This document shows, piece by piece, positions 1-8,765 of a DNA stretch of 64,000 nucleotides (position 1 is its first letter; each line of letters opens with the position of its first letter). Source of the stretch: CAVPMN01 sp963706425 (GTDB lineage Bacteria > Actinomycetota > Acidimicrobiia > Acidimicrobiales > Acidimicrobilacustridaceae). The stretch is from contig CAVPMN010000020.1 in the NCBI GenBank assembly GCA_963706425.1, forward strand, positions 2,108,001 to 2,172,000. Direction: 5' to 3'. The translations under genes and the position numbers were made by a program. The notes beneath the pieces are model-generated. The model was not told the DNA's origin and searched no databases. It saw only the letters and a program-made list of their open reading frames with translations.

Positions 1-370
1 AGAGCAGCCGGTGAGCTGCTTCGTGACTCAAGATGGCGAACAGACCGATCGCCCGACCCATGAGCACGAAGGTGATCCCCCACACGACCAGAGCCAACGC
101 CAGGGGTAGGCGCACCGTGATCCAGCACGACAGGGCGAGCAGTCCGACCGACTGCACCCATACCGACGCCACGTTGAACGCGTTGCGCACGTTCGGGACG
201 CGCCGCAGGTCCTCGCGGATCGAGGGCACCGGCATGCCGGTCACCGTGAGCCGCTCGGTGGGCAACACGTCGGGGAGCACCTCGGGCACCGGCACCATGT
301 CGCCGTCGCGATGGCGCACCGGTGGTCGGGCCTTCGGTGGGGTCGGCGAGGGTGCCGCGGGAGAGGCCAT
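1..370 (-). CDS. Fatty acid desaturase family protein (N-terminal part)
   Basis: Minus-strand frame opening at ATG (370) and running off the window edge, so about 123 N-terminal residues are visible. A polar N-terminus of about 70 residues is followed by hydrophobic segments, and the last visible residues contain HEAAH, the first histidine box of membrane fatty acid desaturases, which bind a di-iron centre and introduce double bonds into acyl chains. The remaining histidine boxes lie outside the window. It is divergent from the diguanylate cyclase at 506, with an AT-richer gap holding an inverted repeat. Confidence 0.75.
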   Translation of the reverse strand, partial: MASPAAPSPTPPKARPPVRHRDGDMVPVPEVLPDVLPTERLTVTGMPVPSIREDLRRVPNVRNAFNVASVWVQSVGLLALSCWITVRLPLALALVVWGITFVLMGRAIGLFAILSHEAAHRLL

Positions 371-389
371 TCCTGTGCTCACTCGCTCA

Positions 390-429
390 GTATTACAAGA
401 ATCGAATGACTGTGCAAACTCTGTAATAC
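390..429. promoter_or_regulatory. Inverted repeat in divergent promoter region
   Basis: Perfect 8-bp arms GTATTACA (390-397) and TGTAATAC (422-429) separated by 24 bp in the most AT-rich part of the desaturase/diguanylate cyclase gap. Placement suggests a paired operator or overlapping promoters; no regulator can be named. Confidence 0.4.
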
Positions 430-505
430 GCCAGGGCCGCTGGTGTGACGGGTGCGGTGGCCAGGCGCGTGTGAATGCCGGTCCCGACCCGCGAGACTGG
501 CGCCC

Positions 506-1879
506 GTGACCAGCGCGTTCCTCCCCGATCGGGCCCTGTGGGCCCAGCTCGCCGGCGAGCACGCGCCCGACCAGATGCTGGTGATCGAGCCGTCGGGTCG
601 CATCGTCTGGGCCAACGACCGCGGCGCCGACGTGTTCGGCTGGAGCGTCGACGAGCTCGTCGGCCGGTCGGTGTTCGACCTGGTGCACCCCGACGACCGC
701 AAGCTGGCCACCGCCAACCTGTCGCTGCTCACCGCCGCCGATTCACCGCCCCGGCCTGGTCGTCACCGCTCCCTCGCCCGGGACGGCTCCTGGATCGAGG
801 TCGAGGTCAACGCGTCGCCACCGGTCGACTCCGGTGCTCCTGGGCTCGACCGGGTGCTGGTGCTGTCGGTGCGGCGCAACAGCCAGCACGTGGGTGCGCT
901 GCTCGACGCCCTGGCTGGCCAGCGCCCGTTGCAGGAGATGATGGAGGTCGTCCTGTCGACCTTCCGCGATCCCGCCTACCGCTCGGCGTCGGTCATCCGG
1001 TTCCACGACAGCTCGGGCGCGGTGGCCGTGTCCGACGTCGAGCTGCCCATCAAGCTCACCGGCGGCTCCAACGGCCCCATCGGTCGACCGGCTCCGTGGA
1101 ACCTGGCCGATCCCGCGGTCGGCCCGGTCGCCATCACCGACCTCGATCGCCTGGCCCCCGACGTGGCCCAGGCCGCGCGCGACCACGGCTTCGTGGGCTG
1201 CGTGGTGCAGGCCATCCCCGACCCCGCCGGCTACCCGCCCACCTGCATCGTGCGCTGGGCATCGATGCCCGGCGTGGTCGACGTGTCGCGCACCTGGATG
1301 CCGGGCGAGCCCGCGCACCTGGTGAGCCTCGTGCTGCAACAGCGTCATCGCCGTGAGCTGCTCGAACACGCGGCCCGTCACGACGTGCTCACCGGCTTGG
1401 CCAACCGGCGCCAGTTCGTCGAGCGCCTCCAGAGCGAGCTCACCCGGCGCGACCGGGGTGGTTCGAGCGTGGCCCTCATCTACATCGACCTCGACGGCTT
1501 CAAGCAGGTCAACGACCAGCACGGCCATGGCGTGGGCGACGCCCTGCTGCGGCACCTCTCCGAGCGCATGCGGCGCGCCGTGCGCCCCACCGACCTCGTG
1601 GCCCGCCTCGGCGGCGACGAGTTCGCCATCGTGTGCTCCGATCCCGAGATCGCCAACACGGCGATGCACGTCGTCGAACGTGTGCACGCCAAGCTCTCGC
1701 AGCCCTTCGAGGTGAAGGGCATCCGGGTGCAGCTCGGCGCCAGCATCGGCATCGCCCTCGACCAGGAAGCCGGCGACGACCAGCTCATCGAGCTGGCCGA
1801 CCGGGCCATGTATCAGGCCAAGCAGCGCGGCAAGGGCGGCTGGGTGCTCTCCGACGGCACGCTCACCATCGAGAGCTGA
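506..1879 (+). CDS. PAS-GGDEF diguanylate cyclase
   Basis: About 457 residues. An N-terminal PAS-like sensor domain (about residues 15-130) is followed by a variable GAF-like middle region and a C-terminal GGDEF domain (about 285-450). The active-site GGDEF is at residues 369-373 and an intact RxxD product-inhibition site (RPTD, 360-363) lies five residues upstream, so the protein should make c-di-GMP and be feedback inhibited. No EAL or HD-GYP domain follows. No membrane segment is evident, so it is probably cytoplasmic. The frame stays open to an upstream GTG at 452; GTG 506 is chosen because the PAS homology starts just after it. Confidence 0.88.
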   Translation: MTSAFLPDRALWAQLAGEHAPDQMLVIEPSGRIVWANDRGADVFGWSVDELVGRSVFDLVHPDDRKLATANLSLLTAADSPPRPGRHRSLARDGSWIEVEVNASPPVDSGAPGLDRVLVLSVRRNSQHVGALLDALAGQRPLQEMMEVVLSTFRDPAYRSASVIRFHDSSGAVAVSDVELPIKLTGGSNGPIGRPAPWNLADPAVGPVAITDLDRLAPDVAQAARDHGFVGCVVQAIPDPAGYPPTCIVRWASMPGVVDVSRTWMPGEPAHLVSLVLQQRHRRELLEHAARHDVLTGLANRRQFVERLQSELTRRDRGGSSVALIYIDLDGFKQVNDQHGHGVGDALLRHLSERMRRAVRPTDLVARLGGDEFAIVCSDPEIANTAMHVVERVHAKLSQPFEVKGIRVQLGASIGIALDQEAGDDQLIELADRAMYQAKQRGKGGWVLSDGTLTIES

Positions 1880-1970
1880 GCGGCACCGACGACGGTCGGC
1901 GACAGAGGGTCAGACGGTGTCGAGAATGCGGACTGAGCACGGTGCTCGGCGGCCCACGTTCCGTCCTGGC

Positions 1971-4900
1971 TCATATCGATCGCCGCTCTGACGCGCCGGT
2001 TTCGGACATGAAGCCGAGGCGATCGAGCTCGCGCAGGATGAGCACCATCCCGAAGTCGTCGGCGCGTCGACGGCAGCGATCGCTCATCATCTGGGCGTCG
2101 TCGGCCCGGCCCTGGAGCAGCGCCACCTCGGCGAGGTGGAGCACGGTGACGGTCTCCCAGGCGATGGCGCGCCCGGCCTCGCACGCGCGGAGGGCGGACT
2201 CCAGCGAGACTCGGGCGCCATCGAGGTCGCCGATCGTCACCAGGTTGACCCCGATGTGCAGGTCGGCCGGGCCGTTGCTCGACGCGGGGCCGAACGTCGG
2301 CCAATGGCCGGCGTGGGGGCGCAGGTCGACGAGCAACGACTCGGCGACCGAGGCGGAGCCGAGCCGCCAGGTCGGGTAGGTGGCCACAGCGGCGACGTGC
2401 GTCCGGAAGCCGTAGGGGACGAACGGCAGCAGCTCGTGCCACTCGTCGAACGCCTCTTTGGCCGCCGGGATGTCGTCCTCGATCAGGGCCACGATGGCTT
2501 GCAGCGGGTAGCAGGCGACTAGCGCGGTCGCGGCCTCTGGCACGCTGCCGAGGCTGGCCCGGTAGGCCGTTGCGTCGGCGGTCCACTGGTTGGGCCAACC
2601 CTCGGCGGCGATGACACCGAGGCGGGTGGCGTCCAGCCGGACGCTGTCTTCGAGCCAGGCGTCGAGGAAGCGGCGGCAATCATCGAAGCGGCCCTGGTCG
2701 GCGGCGCGGACCGCCCTGGAACCGAAGACGATGCTGGGCAAGGCCAGGCCGAGGGGCTCGACGACGGCTCGGTACTGGTCGACGGTGCGGTCGACGGCCT
2801 CGAAATCTCCCTGCTTTTGGTGCACCATGGCCTGCCAGCTCAGCGTGTCCCGTTTGACGGTTGCCGGCAGGTCTCTCGCCAGCGCCGCCGCCTCGTCGAC
2901 GAGCGCCTCCCACTCCTCGTAGCGCCCGAGCGGTTCGCGGCTGACGATGCTCCAGCCGATGCCCAACCACCGGTCGAACGGATCGTCGAGGCGACGGCTG
3001 ATGGCCAGGGCGGCGTCGCTGAGCGCCAACCGCTCGGTGGGGTCGGTGTCGAAGAGGTGTGAGTTCGACAGCTTGCCGAGCACCCACATCCGCTCCTTCA
3101 GGTACTCGTCGGCAGGGCAGGCATCGAGCGCGTCGAGGGCGTTCTCGCAGAGGCGCCGCACGTGCGGGTCGGCCATCTGGGCGAAGGCGCCGGTGGGCCC
3201 GAGGTACCAGTAGGCGGCCATGGCCAGCAGGTCGGGCCGATTCGCCGTCCGCAGCCAGCTCGGCCGCCTCGAGCAGCTCGTCGCGCACTTCGAGCGTTTC
3301 GTCGGTCCAGTGTGAGGCCTCGCCCAGCGCGATGAGCAGCTCCGCCCGGCGAGCCGGATCAGGGGTCAGTCCCTCCTCGGCCTCGAGGGCGCGTCGGAGC
3401 CAGCGCACCGCCTGTTCGACCGCCAGTCCATCGAGGGCGGCCTGCCCCGCACGGGTCGCGTAGTCGACCGCCCGCTCGGCCACGCCCGCAGCGGCCGCTT
3501 CGAGATAGTGGTGAGCGATCTCTTCGATGCGATCGGGCGCCTGCTCCTCGAGCTGTCGACCGAGGGCGCGGTGCAGCCGCAGCCGTCGCGTGGTCGAGAG
3601 CTCCTCGAGCAGCGTCTGGCGGACGAGCGCGTGGGCGAAGCGGTACCAGCCGAATCGGTCGTGGTCCTCGGCGACCAGCATGCGGCCGGCAGCCTCGTCG
3701 AGCAGGTCGACCACCCGGCCCTCCGAAAGCTCGGCGACCGCACCGATGACCGACGAGTCGAACTCGGCGCCGGCCACCGCCGCGATGGTGAGCACCGCCT
3801 GTACGTCATCGTCGAGCGCCGACAGGCGCCGCCCCACCACCTCGCGCACCCCCTCGGGCACGCCGACATCGCTCGGGTCGAGCGTGCCGCGCACCCAGCG
3901 GCCGTCGTGCTGCACGATCGCCCCTGATTCGGCGAGATGCCGCAGCGTCTCGCCGACGAAGAACGGGTTGCCCGAGGTGACCTCGGCGATCTGGCGTCCG
4001 AGTTCGATGCCCTCGCTTTCGAGCTCGCCGCCACCGGCCAGCGTCAGATACTCGAGAACGTCGGCCGAGCTCAGACCAGACAGCACCACCCGCTCGACGC
4101 CCGGCTCGCGTCGCAGGTCAGCCATCATGTCGGCCAGCGGGTGGGACCGGTCGAGATCGGTGGTGCGAAACGTGCCCACCACGAGGACTGGCGCATCGCC
4201 CAGCCGGCGCACGAGGTCGCGCAGCAACAGCAGGCTCGACCGGTCGGCCCAGTGGAGGTCGTCGAGCACGAGCACGACTGGGCTCTGCGCCGCCTGGCGG
4301 CGCAGCAGGTCGAGCACGGCCTGGAAGAGCCGTAGTCGGTCGGCGTCGGAGTCGGGCGTGGTGAGCTCCGGCTCGACGTCGACTCGCTTCGCCAGCGCCG
4401 GGACGATGCGGGCCAGCACCGTCCCGACCTCGGCCACATGGTCGACGAGCACGGTGTCGCTCGTGTACCGCACCAAGTGATCGAGCGCCTCGGCAAACGG
4501 CCGAAAGGGGGCCTCGATGTCGTCGTCGCAGCGTCCGGCCAGCACGACCGCACCCTCTCCGTGCGCGCCCGTGGCCAGCTCGGCGACCAGGCGCGTCTTG
4601 CCGATGCCCGGCTCGCCGCCGACCAGGATCACCCGTCGACCGTTCGATCGAGCCTCGTGCCACACGTCGGCGAGCATCGCCTGCTCCTTGGAGCGACCGG
4701 CGAACGGCATGCCGGTGGGCCCGGTGAACAGGCCCGGGAGCGGGACCCCGGCGTCGATCTCGACCGGTTCCCACCGCACCTCACAGGTGGCGAGCGGCGC
4801 GGGTAGGCCCTTGAGCGTCAGCTCGCCGATCGACTCGATGCGCTCGCGGGTGCGCGAACCCGCCATCAGGCGCATGGTCTCGGTGATCAGCAGCTGCCCG

Positions 4901-5311
4901 GCCGCGCAGGCGGCGCACAACCGAGCGGCTTCGACCACCGGTGTGCCGAACCAATCGCCCTCTTCGACGACGACGTCACCGATCGACACACCGATCTTCA
5001 CCCCGATGGCCAGCTCGGGATGCTTGCGGCCGACACGGTCGCATTCCACCTGCATCTCGACCGCGGCCGCGATGGCGTTCGACGCCGATCGGAACACCAC
5101 CATGAGCCCGTCACCGAGGTTCTTCGCCTCGGTGCCCAGGTGAGCGGCGAGCGCAGCGCGCAGGGCGGCGAAGTGTGCCCGCCGGATGACGTCGAAGCGC
5201 TCGTCGCCCACCTCGGTCTGGCGCTGGGTGCTCCCGGCGATGTCGGTGAAGAGGACGGCGACGGTCTGGGCCTCGGCATCCGCGGTGCGCCGACTCGCCG
5301 TGCTCGCTCAT
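1971..5311 (-). CDS. Class III adenylate/guanylate cyclase with AAA ATPase and TPR-like tail (two frame breaks)
   Basis: Reassembled from three overlapping minus-strand frames, about 1110 residues, the usual size for actinobacterial cyclase-ATPase fusions. The N-terminal cyclase domain has LFTDIAGST with the first metal Asp and GDGLMVVF with the second. The canonical Asn of the VNxAAR transition-state motif is replaced (VVEAARL), so activity is uncertain. An AAA/STAND-type ATPase follows, with P-loop GEPGIGKTRL near residue 230 and Walker B VVLVLDDLHWAD near 350; the C-terminal 450 residues look like helical TPR repeats. Single-base frame breaks lie near 5283 (just after the ATG at 5311) and near 3238; removing one base at each gives one continuous protein. 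Confidence 0.8.
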
Positions 5312-5447
5312 GGTCGCCTCCAGCCAGGTCTGTGCTGGCTTGCTGAGCCTAGAGCGCGGCCGATCGGTCGGGCTGGCCTGCTACGTCGAAGCGCATCCCG
5401 GGCTGCACGCTGGCCGCGAGCGGGGCGCCGACGGGGCGCCGATCGCG

Positions 5448-5453
5448 TAGCCT
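5448..5453 (+). promoter_or_regulatory. -10-like box TAGCCT of the PaaX gene
   Basis: TAGCCT ends 10 nt before the GTG at 5463, fitting a very short or absent leader. Confidence 0.4.
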
Positions 5454-5462
5454 CGGCGCAAC

Positions 5463-6236
5463 GTGGAACCGACCGGCAGCACCCGACCCCTCACCGCCCG
5501 CTCGGTGATCGCCAGCACCCTGCTCGGCACGCATCCTCCGCAGCTCCCGAGCCGCCTGCTCGTGCGCGCCGGGGAGTTGCTCGGTGTGGCCGAAGGGGCC
5601 ACTCGCACGGCCCTCTCGCGCATGCTCGCCACCGGTGAGCTCGAGCTCGACGGCGGGTCGTACCGCCTCGCCGGCGACCTGCTCGCCCGCCAGGCCCGCC
5701 AGGACGCCAGCCGCCGCGCCGAGCAACGCTCGTGGCGAGGCGATTGGGAGATGGCGGTGGCTCGGGCAGAGCCCCGGCCGGCCGCGGCCCGGGCCGAGCT
5801 GCGCGAGGCGATGCGCCGGTTGCGGTTGGCCTCGTTGCGCGAGGGGGTGTGGCTGCGACCCGACAACCTCGATCGTGGCCGGGCACCCGGGTCGAGCGAG
5901 GTGGTCGCCGAGCAGTGTCTGATCTTCGCCATCCGCGCGCCGGCCGAGCCGGCCACGCTCGCGGCCGAGCTGTGGGATCTCGACGAGTGGAACAGCACCG
6001 CCCGTCGTCTCATCACCGAGCTCGAACGTGACCTGCCCGCGCTCGAGCGCGGCGATCCGTCTGGCCTGGCCGACGGGTTCGTCCTCGCGGCCGGCGTGTT
6101 GCGTCACCTGCTGGCCGACCCGCTGCTGCCCGCACCGCTGCTGCCCGACGAGTGGGCAGGCGACGAGTTGCGCGCCGTCTACGACCGCTACGACGTGGCG
6201 TTCAAGGCCACGTGGGGACGCGAGTTCAGGAGCTGA
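5463..6236 (+). CDS. PaaX-family transcriptional regulator
   Basis: 257 residues. N-terminal winged-helix region (TARSVIASTLLG ... GVAEGATRTALSRMLATGEL) followed by the central and C-terminal domains of the PaaX family, whose founding member represses phenylacetate catabolism genes by sensing phenylacetyl-CoA. No paa genes are in the window, so the ligand and target are unknown; the convergent neighbour is a PaaI-type thioesterase. GTG start at 5463. Its 3' end overlaps that thioesterase gene by 11 bp. Confidence 0.85.
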   Translation: MEPTGSTRPLTARSVIASTLLGTHPPQLPSRLLVRAGELLGVAEGATRTALSRMLATGELELDGGSYRLAGDLLARQARQDASRRAEQRSWRGDWEMAVARAEPRPAAARAELREAMRRLRLASLREGVWLRPDNLDRGRAPGSSEVVAEQCLIFAIRAPAEPATLAAELWDLDEWNSTARRLITELERDLPALERGDPSGLADGFVLAAGVLRHLLADPLLPAPLLPDEWAGDELRAVYDRYDVAFKATWGREFRS

Positions 6237-6810
6237 GCACGGCCTGGGTCTGCACGGTGCGGGTGGCCAGCTTGCCCCGCTCGTCGAACACCTCGGTCTG
6301 CACGGTGATGAACTTGCGACCGACGTGGGTGGGCGTGGTGATGCCGGTGGCCACACCCGTGGTGACCGGGCGGAAGAACGCCGTGTTCGACGACACCGTG
6401 GTGGTCATGGCGCCCTCGGGCAGGTTGAGGAACGCGAGGATCGCACCGAGGCTGTCGGCGAACGCCATGAGCGCGCCGCCGTGCGTGGCGCCGCCTGTGG
6501 TGCAGCGGCTCTCGTCCCACGGCAACGTCCCGGCCACCAGGTCGGGAGTGGCCACCGAGACGTCCATGCCCAGTCCGGCCGAGTACGTCATCGACTCCAC
6601 GAAGCCCCGATTGGCGGCTGCATCGGCCTCGGGCAGCCCGTCTGATCGGGTGGGTCGCCGCACGAGCTGGCCGCCGCAGTTCGGGCAGCGCATCGCCATG
6701 CCCACCGCGCACGCGGCGCAGAAGGTGCACTCGAAGCTGCACACATAGGCCACGCCGGCGGCGTCGAGCCCGGTCGAGCAGCGCTCGCACGTGTCACGCA
6801 TCTCCAGCAT
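6226..6810 (-). CDS. DUF1272 zinc-ribbon fused to PaaI-like hotdog thioesterase
   Basis: 194 residues in two parts. Residues 1-57 match the small DUF1272 protein, with cysteine pairs (CERC, CSFEC, CAAC, CPNC) that look zinc-binding. Residues about 70-194 are a hotdog-fold thioesterase of the PaaI/YbgC type, with the helix motif GGATHGGALMAFADS. Such enzymes hydrolyse acyl- or aryl-CoA thioesters. DUF1272 is usually a separate protein of about 70 residues, so the fusion is unusual. The start lies 3 bp after the stop of the KPR-like gene, so the two are probably cotranscribed. Confidence 0.85.
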   Translation of the reverse strand: MLEMRDTCERCSTGLDAAGVAYVCSFECTFCAACAVGMAMRCPNCGGQLVRRPTRSDGLPEADAAANRGFVESMTYSAGLGMDVSVATPDLVAGTLPWDESRCTTGGATHGGALMAFADSLGAILAFLNLPEGAMTTTVSSNTAFFRPVTTGVATGITTPTHVGRKFITVQTEVFDERGKLATRTVQTQAVLSS

Positions 6811-6813
6811 CGA

Positions 6814-7797
6814 TCAGCCTTTCGTCGGGGTGGGGTCGTTGGCCGCACCGGTCTGGCCAGAAGGACGGCGCGCGTCGAGCAAACGCAACTGGTCGTGCAG
6901 CATCGCGGCGCGCACCATCTCCACACCGCCTCGGCGGGCGGCCGCGATGGGTGCCGCGTAGATGGCGTCGAGCTCCATGGCCCGGCCGGCGTCGAAGTCG
7001 AGCTTCATGCTGGGTGCGTAGGGCGTCATGGCCTCGGTGTCGGCCAGCATCTGCTCGACGAACGCCTCCGGGATCGACCGGCCACACGCACGCGCTCCGT
7101 CGACCACCTCGACCATGAGCTCGCGCACCAGCCGTCGGGTGTGGGGGTCGGCCATCAACTCGTCGGTGCCCGCGTCGAGCACCACCGACAACCCGTTGTA
7201 GGGAATGTTCCACACCAGCTTGCGCCAGCGACCCTCGGTGAGATCGTCGATGGCCAGTGAAGCGACGCCGGCGTCGACGAGGTCGTCGACCAGGGCCTGC
7301 ACCGCGTCGGTGACCCCGGCGGGCTCGTCGCCGTCGCGATGCTCGCCCACCGTGACCCGCCCATAGTCGAGATGGCGGATGTGGCCGGGGCCGACCTTGT
7401 TGGAGCAGAGGAAGCACATGGCGCCGAGCACCGTGTGGTTGCCGACCGCGTCGGCCAGCGTGTCCTCCACCCCGAGCCCGTTCTGCATGGCCACCACCAC
7501 CGGGTGGCCGTGGGTGGCGAGCGCCTGCACGGCGGGCAGCGCCCCGGCGGTGTCGGTGGTCTTCACGGCCAGCAGCACCACGTCGACCTCGGGCACCTCG
7601 TCAGCTCTGGTGTGCACCGAGACGTCGTGCAGATGCAGGTCGCCCTGGGGTGACTCGACGACGAGGCCGTGACGGCGCACGTGGTCGACATCGCTACGGG
7701 CCACGAAGTGCACGGGGTGGCCCGCCGCCGCCAGCCGGGCACCGTAGAAGCCGCCCACCGCCCCCATGCCGACCACCGCGTACGAACGCTTCCCCAC
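6814..7797 (-). CDS. 2-dehydropantoate 2-reductase family protein
   Basis: 327 residues from GTG 7797. The N-terminal Rossmann motif VVGMGAVGGFYG binds NADPH; the C-terminal helical domain carries the family's conserved KLVWNIPYN segment with the catalytic Lys, and Glu/Asp residues near GRAMELDAI. Ketopantoate reductases make pantoate for CoA synthesis, but many paralogues act on other keto acids, and no other pan gene is nearby. It starts only 24 bp from the divergent MBL hydrolase, so their promoters must overlap. Confidence 0.85.
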   Translation of the reverse strand: MGKRSYAVVGMGAVGGFYGARLAAAGHPVHFVARSDVDHVRRHGLVVESPQGDLHLHDVSVHTRADEVPEVDVVLLAVKTTDTAGALPAVQALATHGHPVVVAMQNGLGVEDTLADAVGNHTVLGAMCFLCSNKVGPGHIRHLDYGRVTVGEHRDGDEPAGVTDAVQALVDDLVDAGVASLAIDDLTEGRWRKLVWNIPYNGLSVVLDAGTDELMADPHTRRLVRELMVEVVDGARACGRSIPEAFVEQMLADTEAMTPYAPSMKLDFDAGRAMELDAIYAAPIAAARRGGVEMVRAAMLHDQLRLLDARRPSGQTGAANDPTPTKG

Positions 7798-7808
7798 GCA
7801 CGCCACCC

Positions 7809-7814
7809 TACGAT
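7809..7814 (+). promoter_or_regulatory. -10-like box TACGAT of the MBL hydrolase gene
   Basis: TACGAT ends 8 nt before ATG 7822, a leaderless layout, and favours 7822 over the in-frame ATG at 7813 that overlaps the box. Confidence 0.45.
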
Positions 7815-7821
7815 GCAACCC

Positions 7822-8559
7822 ATGACCCCCGACAACGTCGATGGCCGACAGAGCTCCCTCTATTTCCGCCAACTGCTGACCGGGCGCGACATCGCCCGCA
7901 CCGATCCCCTCGGCCGCCAGATGGTGAACTACGTCTACCTCATCGGCGATCGCGACAAGGGCGAGGCGGTGGTGGTCGACCCCGCCTACGACATCCGCGG
8001 GGTGCTCGACGTGCTCGAAGCCGATGGCATGCGGCTCACCGGTGCGCTGGTCACGCACTATCACCCCGACCACGTGGGCGGCGACATGATGGGCTACCAG
8101 ATCGCCGGCCTGCGCGAGCTGCTCATGTTGAAGCCGGTGCCCATCCACGTGCAGGCCGACGAGTCCTCGTTGGTGCAACGGGTCACCGAAACCAGCGCCT
8201 CCGACTTCGTCGAGCATGCGAGTGGCGACACGGTGCTGGCCGGCGACATCCCGATCGAGCTCATCCACACGCCAGGCCATACACCGGGCAGCCAGTGCTT
8301 CCTCGTCGACAACCGGCTGGTCGCCGGCGACACCCTCTTCCTCGAGGGCTGCGGTCGCACCGACTTGCCGGGAGGTGACCCGGCCGCGCTCTATGAGAGC
8401 CTCACCCAGCGCCTGGCCAAGGTGCCCGACGACGCCATCTTGTTCCCGGGGCACCACTACTCGGCCGAAGAGTCCGCCTCGATGGGCGACACCCGCCGAC
8501 TCAACTTCGTGTTCCGCCCGCGCAACGAGCGCGAGTGGCTGCAGATGTTCGGCACCTGA
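7822..8559 (+). CDS. MBL-fold metallo-hydrolase (glyoxalase II / persulfide dioxygenase-like)
   Basis: 245 residues. All metal ligands of the metallo-beta-lactamase fold are visible: HYHPDH, the His in HTPGHTPGS, the Asp in VAGDTLF and the His in FPGHHY. Layout resembles glyoxalase II and ETHE1 enzymes that hydrolyse glutathione-type thioesters or oxidise persulfides, but the exact substrate cannot be read from the sequence. ATG 7822 is preferred from the -10 box; ATG 7813 would add three residues. Confidence 0.85.
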   Translation: MTPDNVDGRQSSLYFRQLLTGRDIARTDPLGRQMVNYVYLIGDRDKGEAVVVDPAYDIRGVLDVLEADGMRLTGALVTHYHPDHVGGDMMGYQIAGLRELLMLKPVPIHVQADESSLVQRVTETSASDFVEHASGDTVLAGDIPIELIHTPGHTPGSQCFLVDNRLVAGDTLFLEGCGRTDLPGGDPAALYESLTQRLAKVPDDAILFPGHHYSAEESASMGDTRRLNFVFRPRNEREWLQMFGT

Positions 8560-8579
8560 CGGCGGGAGGCACGCCGTCA
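8557..8579 (+). terminator. Hairpin at stop codon of MBL hydrolase
   Basis: TGACGGCG (8557-8564) pairs perfectly with CGCCGTCA (8572-8579) across a 7-nt loop; the stem includes the TGA stop. No T-tract follows, as is common in high-GC actinobacteria. Confidence 0.45.
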
Positions 8580-8618
8580 GCGTCAGCGTCACGGATAGAA
8601 CTGACACCGGGCCGATAC

Positions 8619-8632
8619 GGGTCGTACGACCC
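8619..8632. promoter_or_regulatory. 14-bp perfect palindrome upstream of a diguanylate cyclase gene
   Basis: GGGTCGTACGACCC, perfectly self-complementary, in the 206-bp gap ahead of the gene at 8766. Possible operator for a dimeric regulator; otherwise nothing else recognisable is in this gap. Confidence 0.35.
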
Positions 8633-8765
8633 TTCCGCAGGGTTCGCGCGGCCTATGTACCGGCGTTCTTCCCACGCCGATGCCTGAAAGCGACGGAAGC
8701 GGTGCGCTCAACGAGGGTCGAGCGCACTGTCCGGCGACGCACCCTCATCGTGGTCGGAGGCGGCC

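Noticed and set aside
33..509. Plus-strand open frame at the left end
   Set aside because: It is antisense to the desaturase frame, which carries a recognisable HEAAH box.
6814..8607. 597-residue minus-strand frame
   Set aside because: Only residues from GTG 7797 onward match the reductase family; the rest is antisense to the MBL hydrolase gene.
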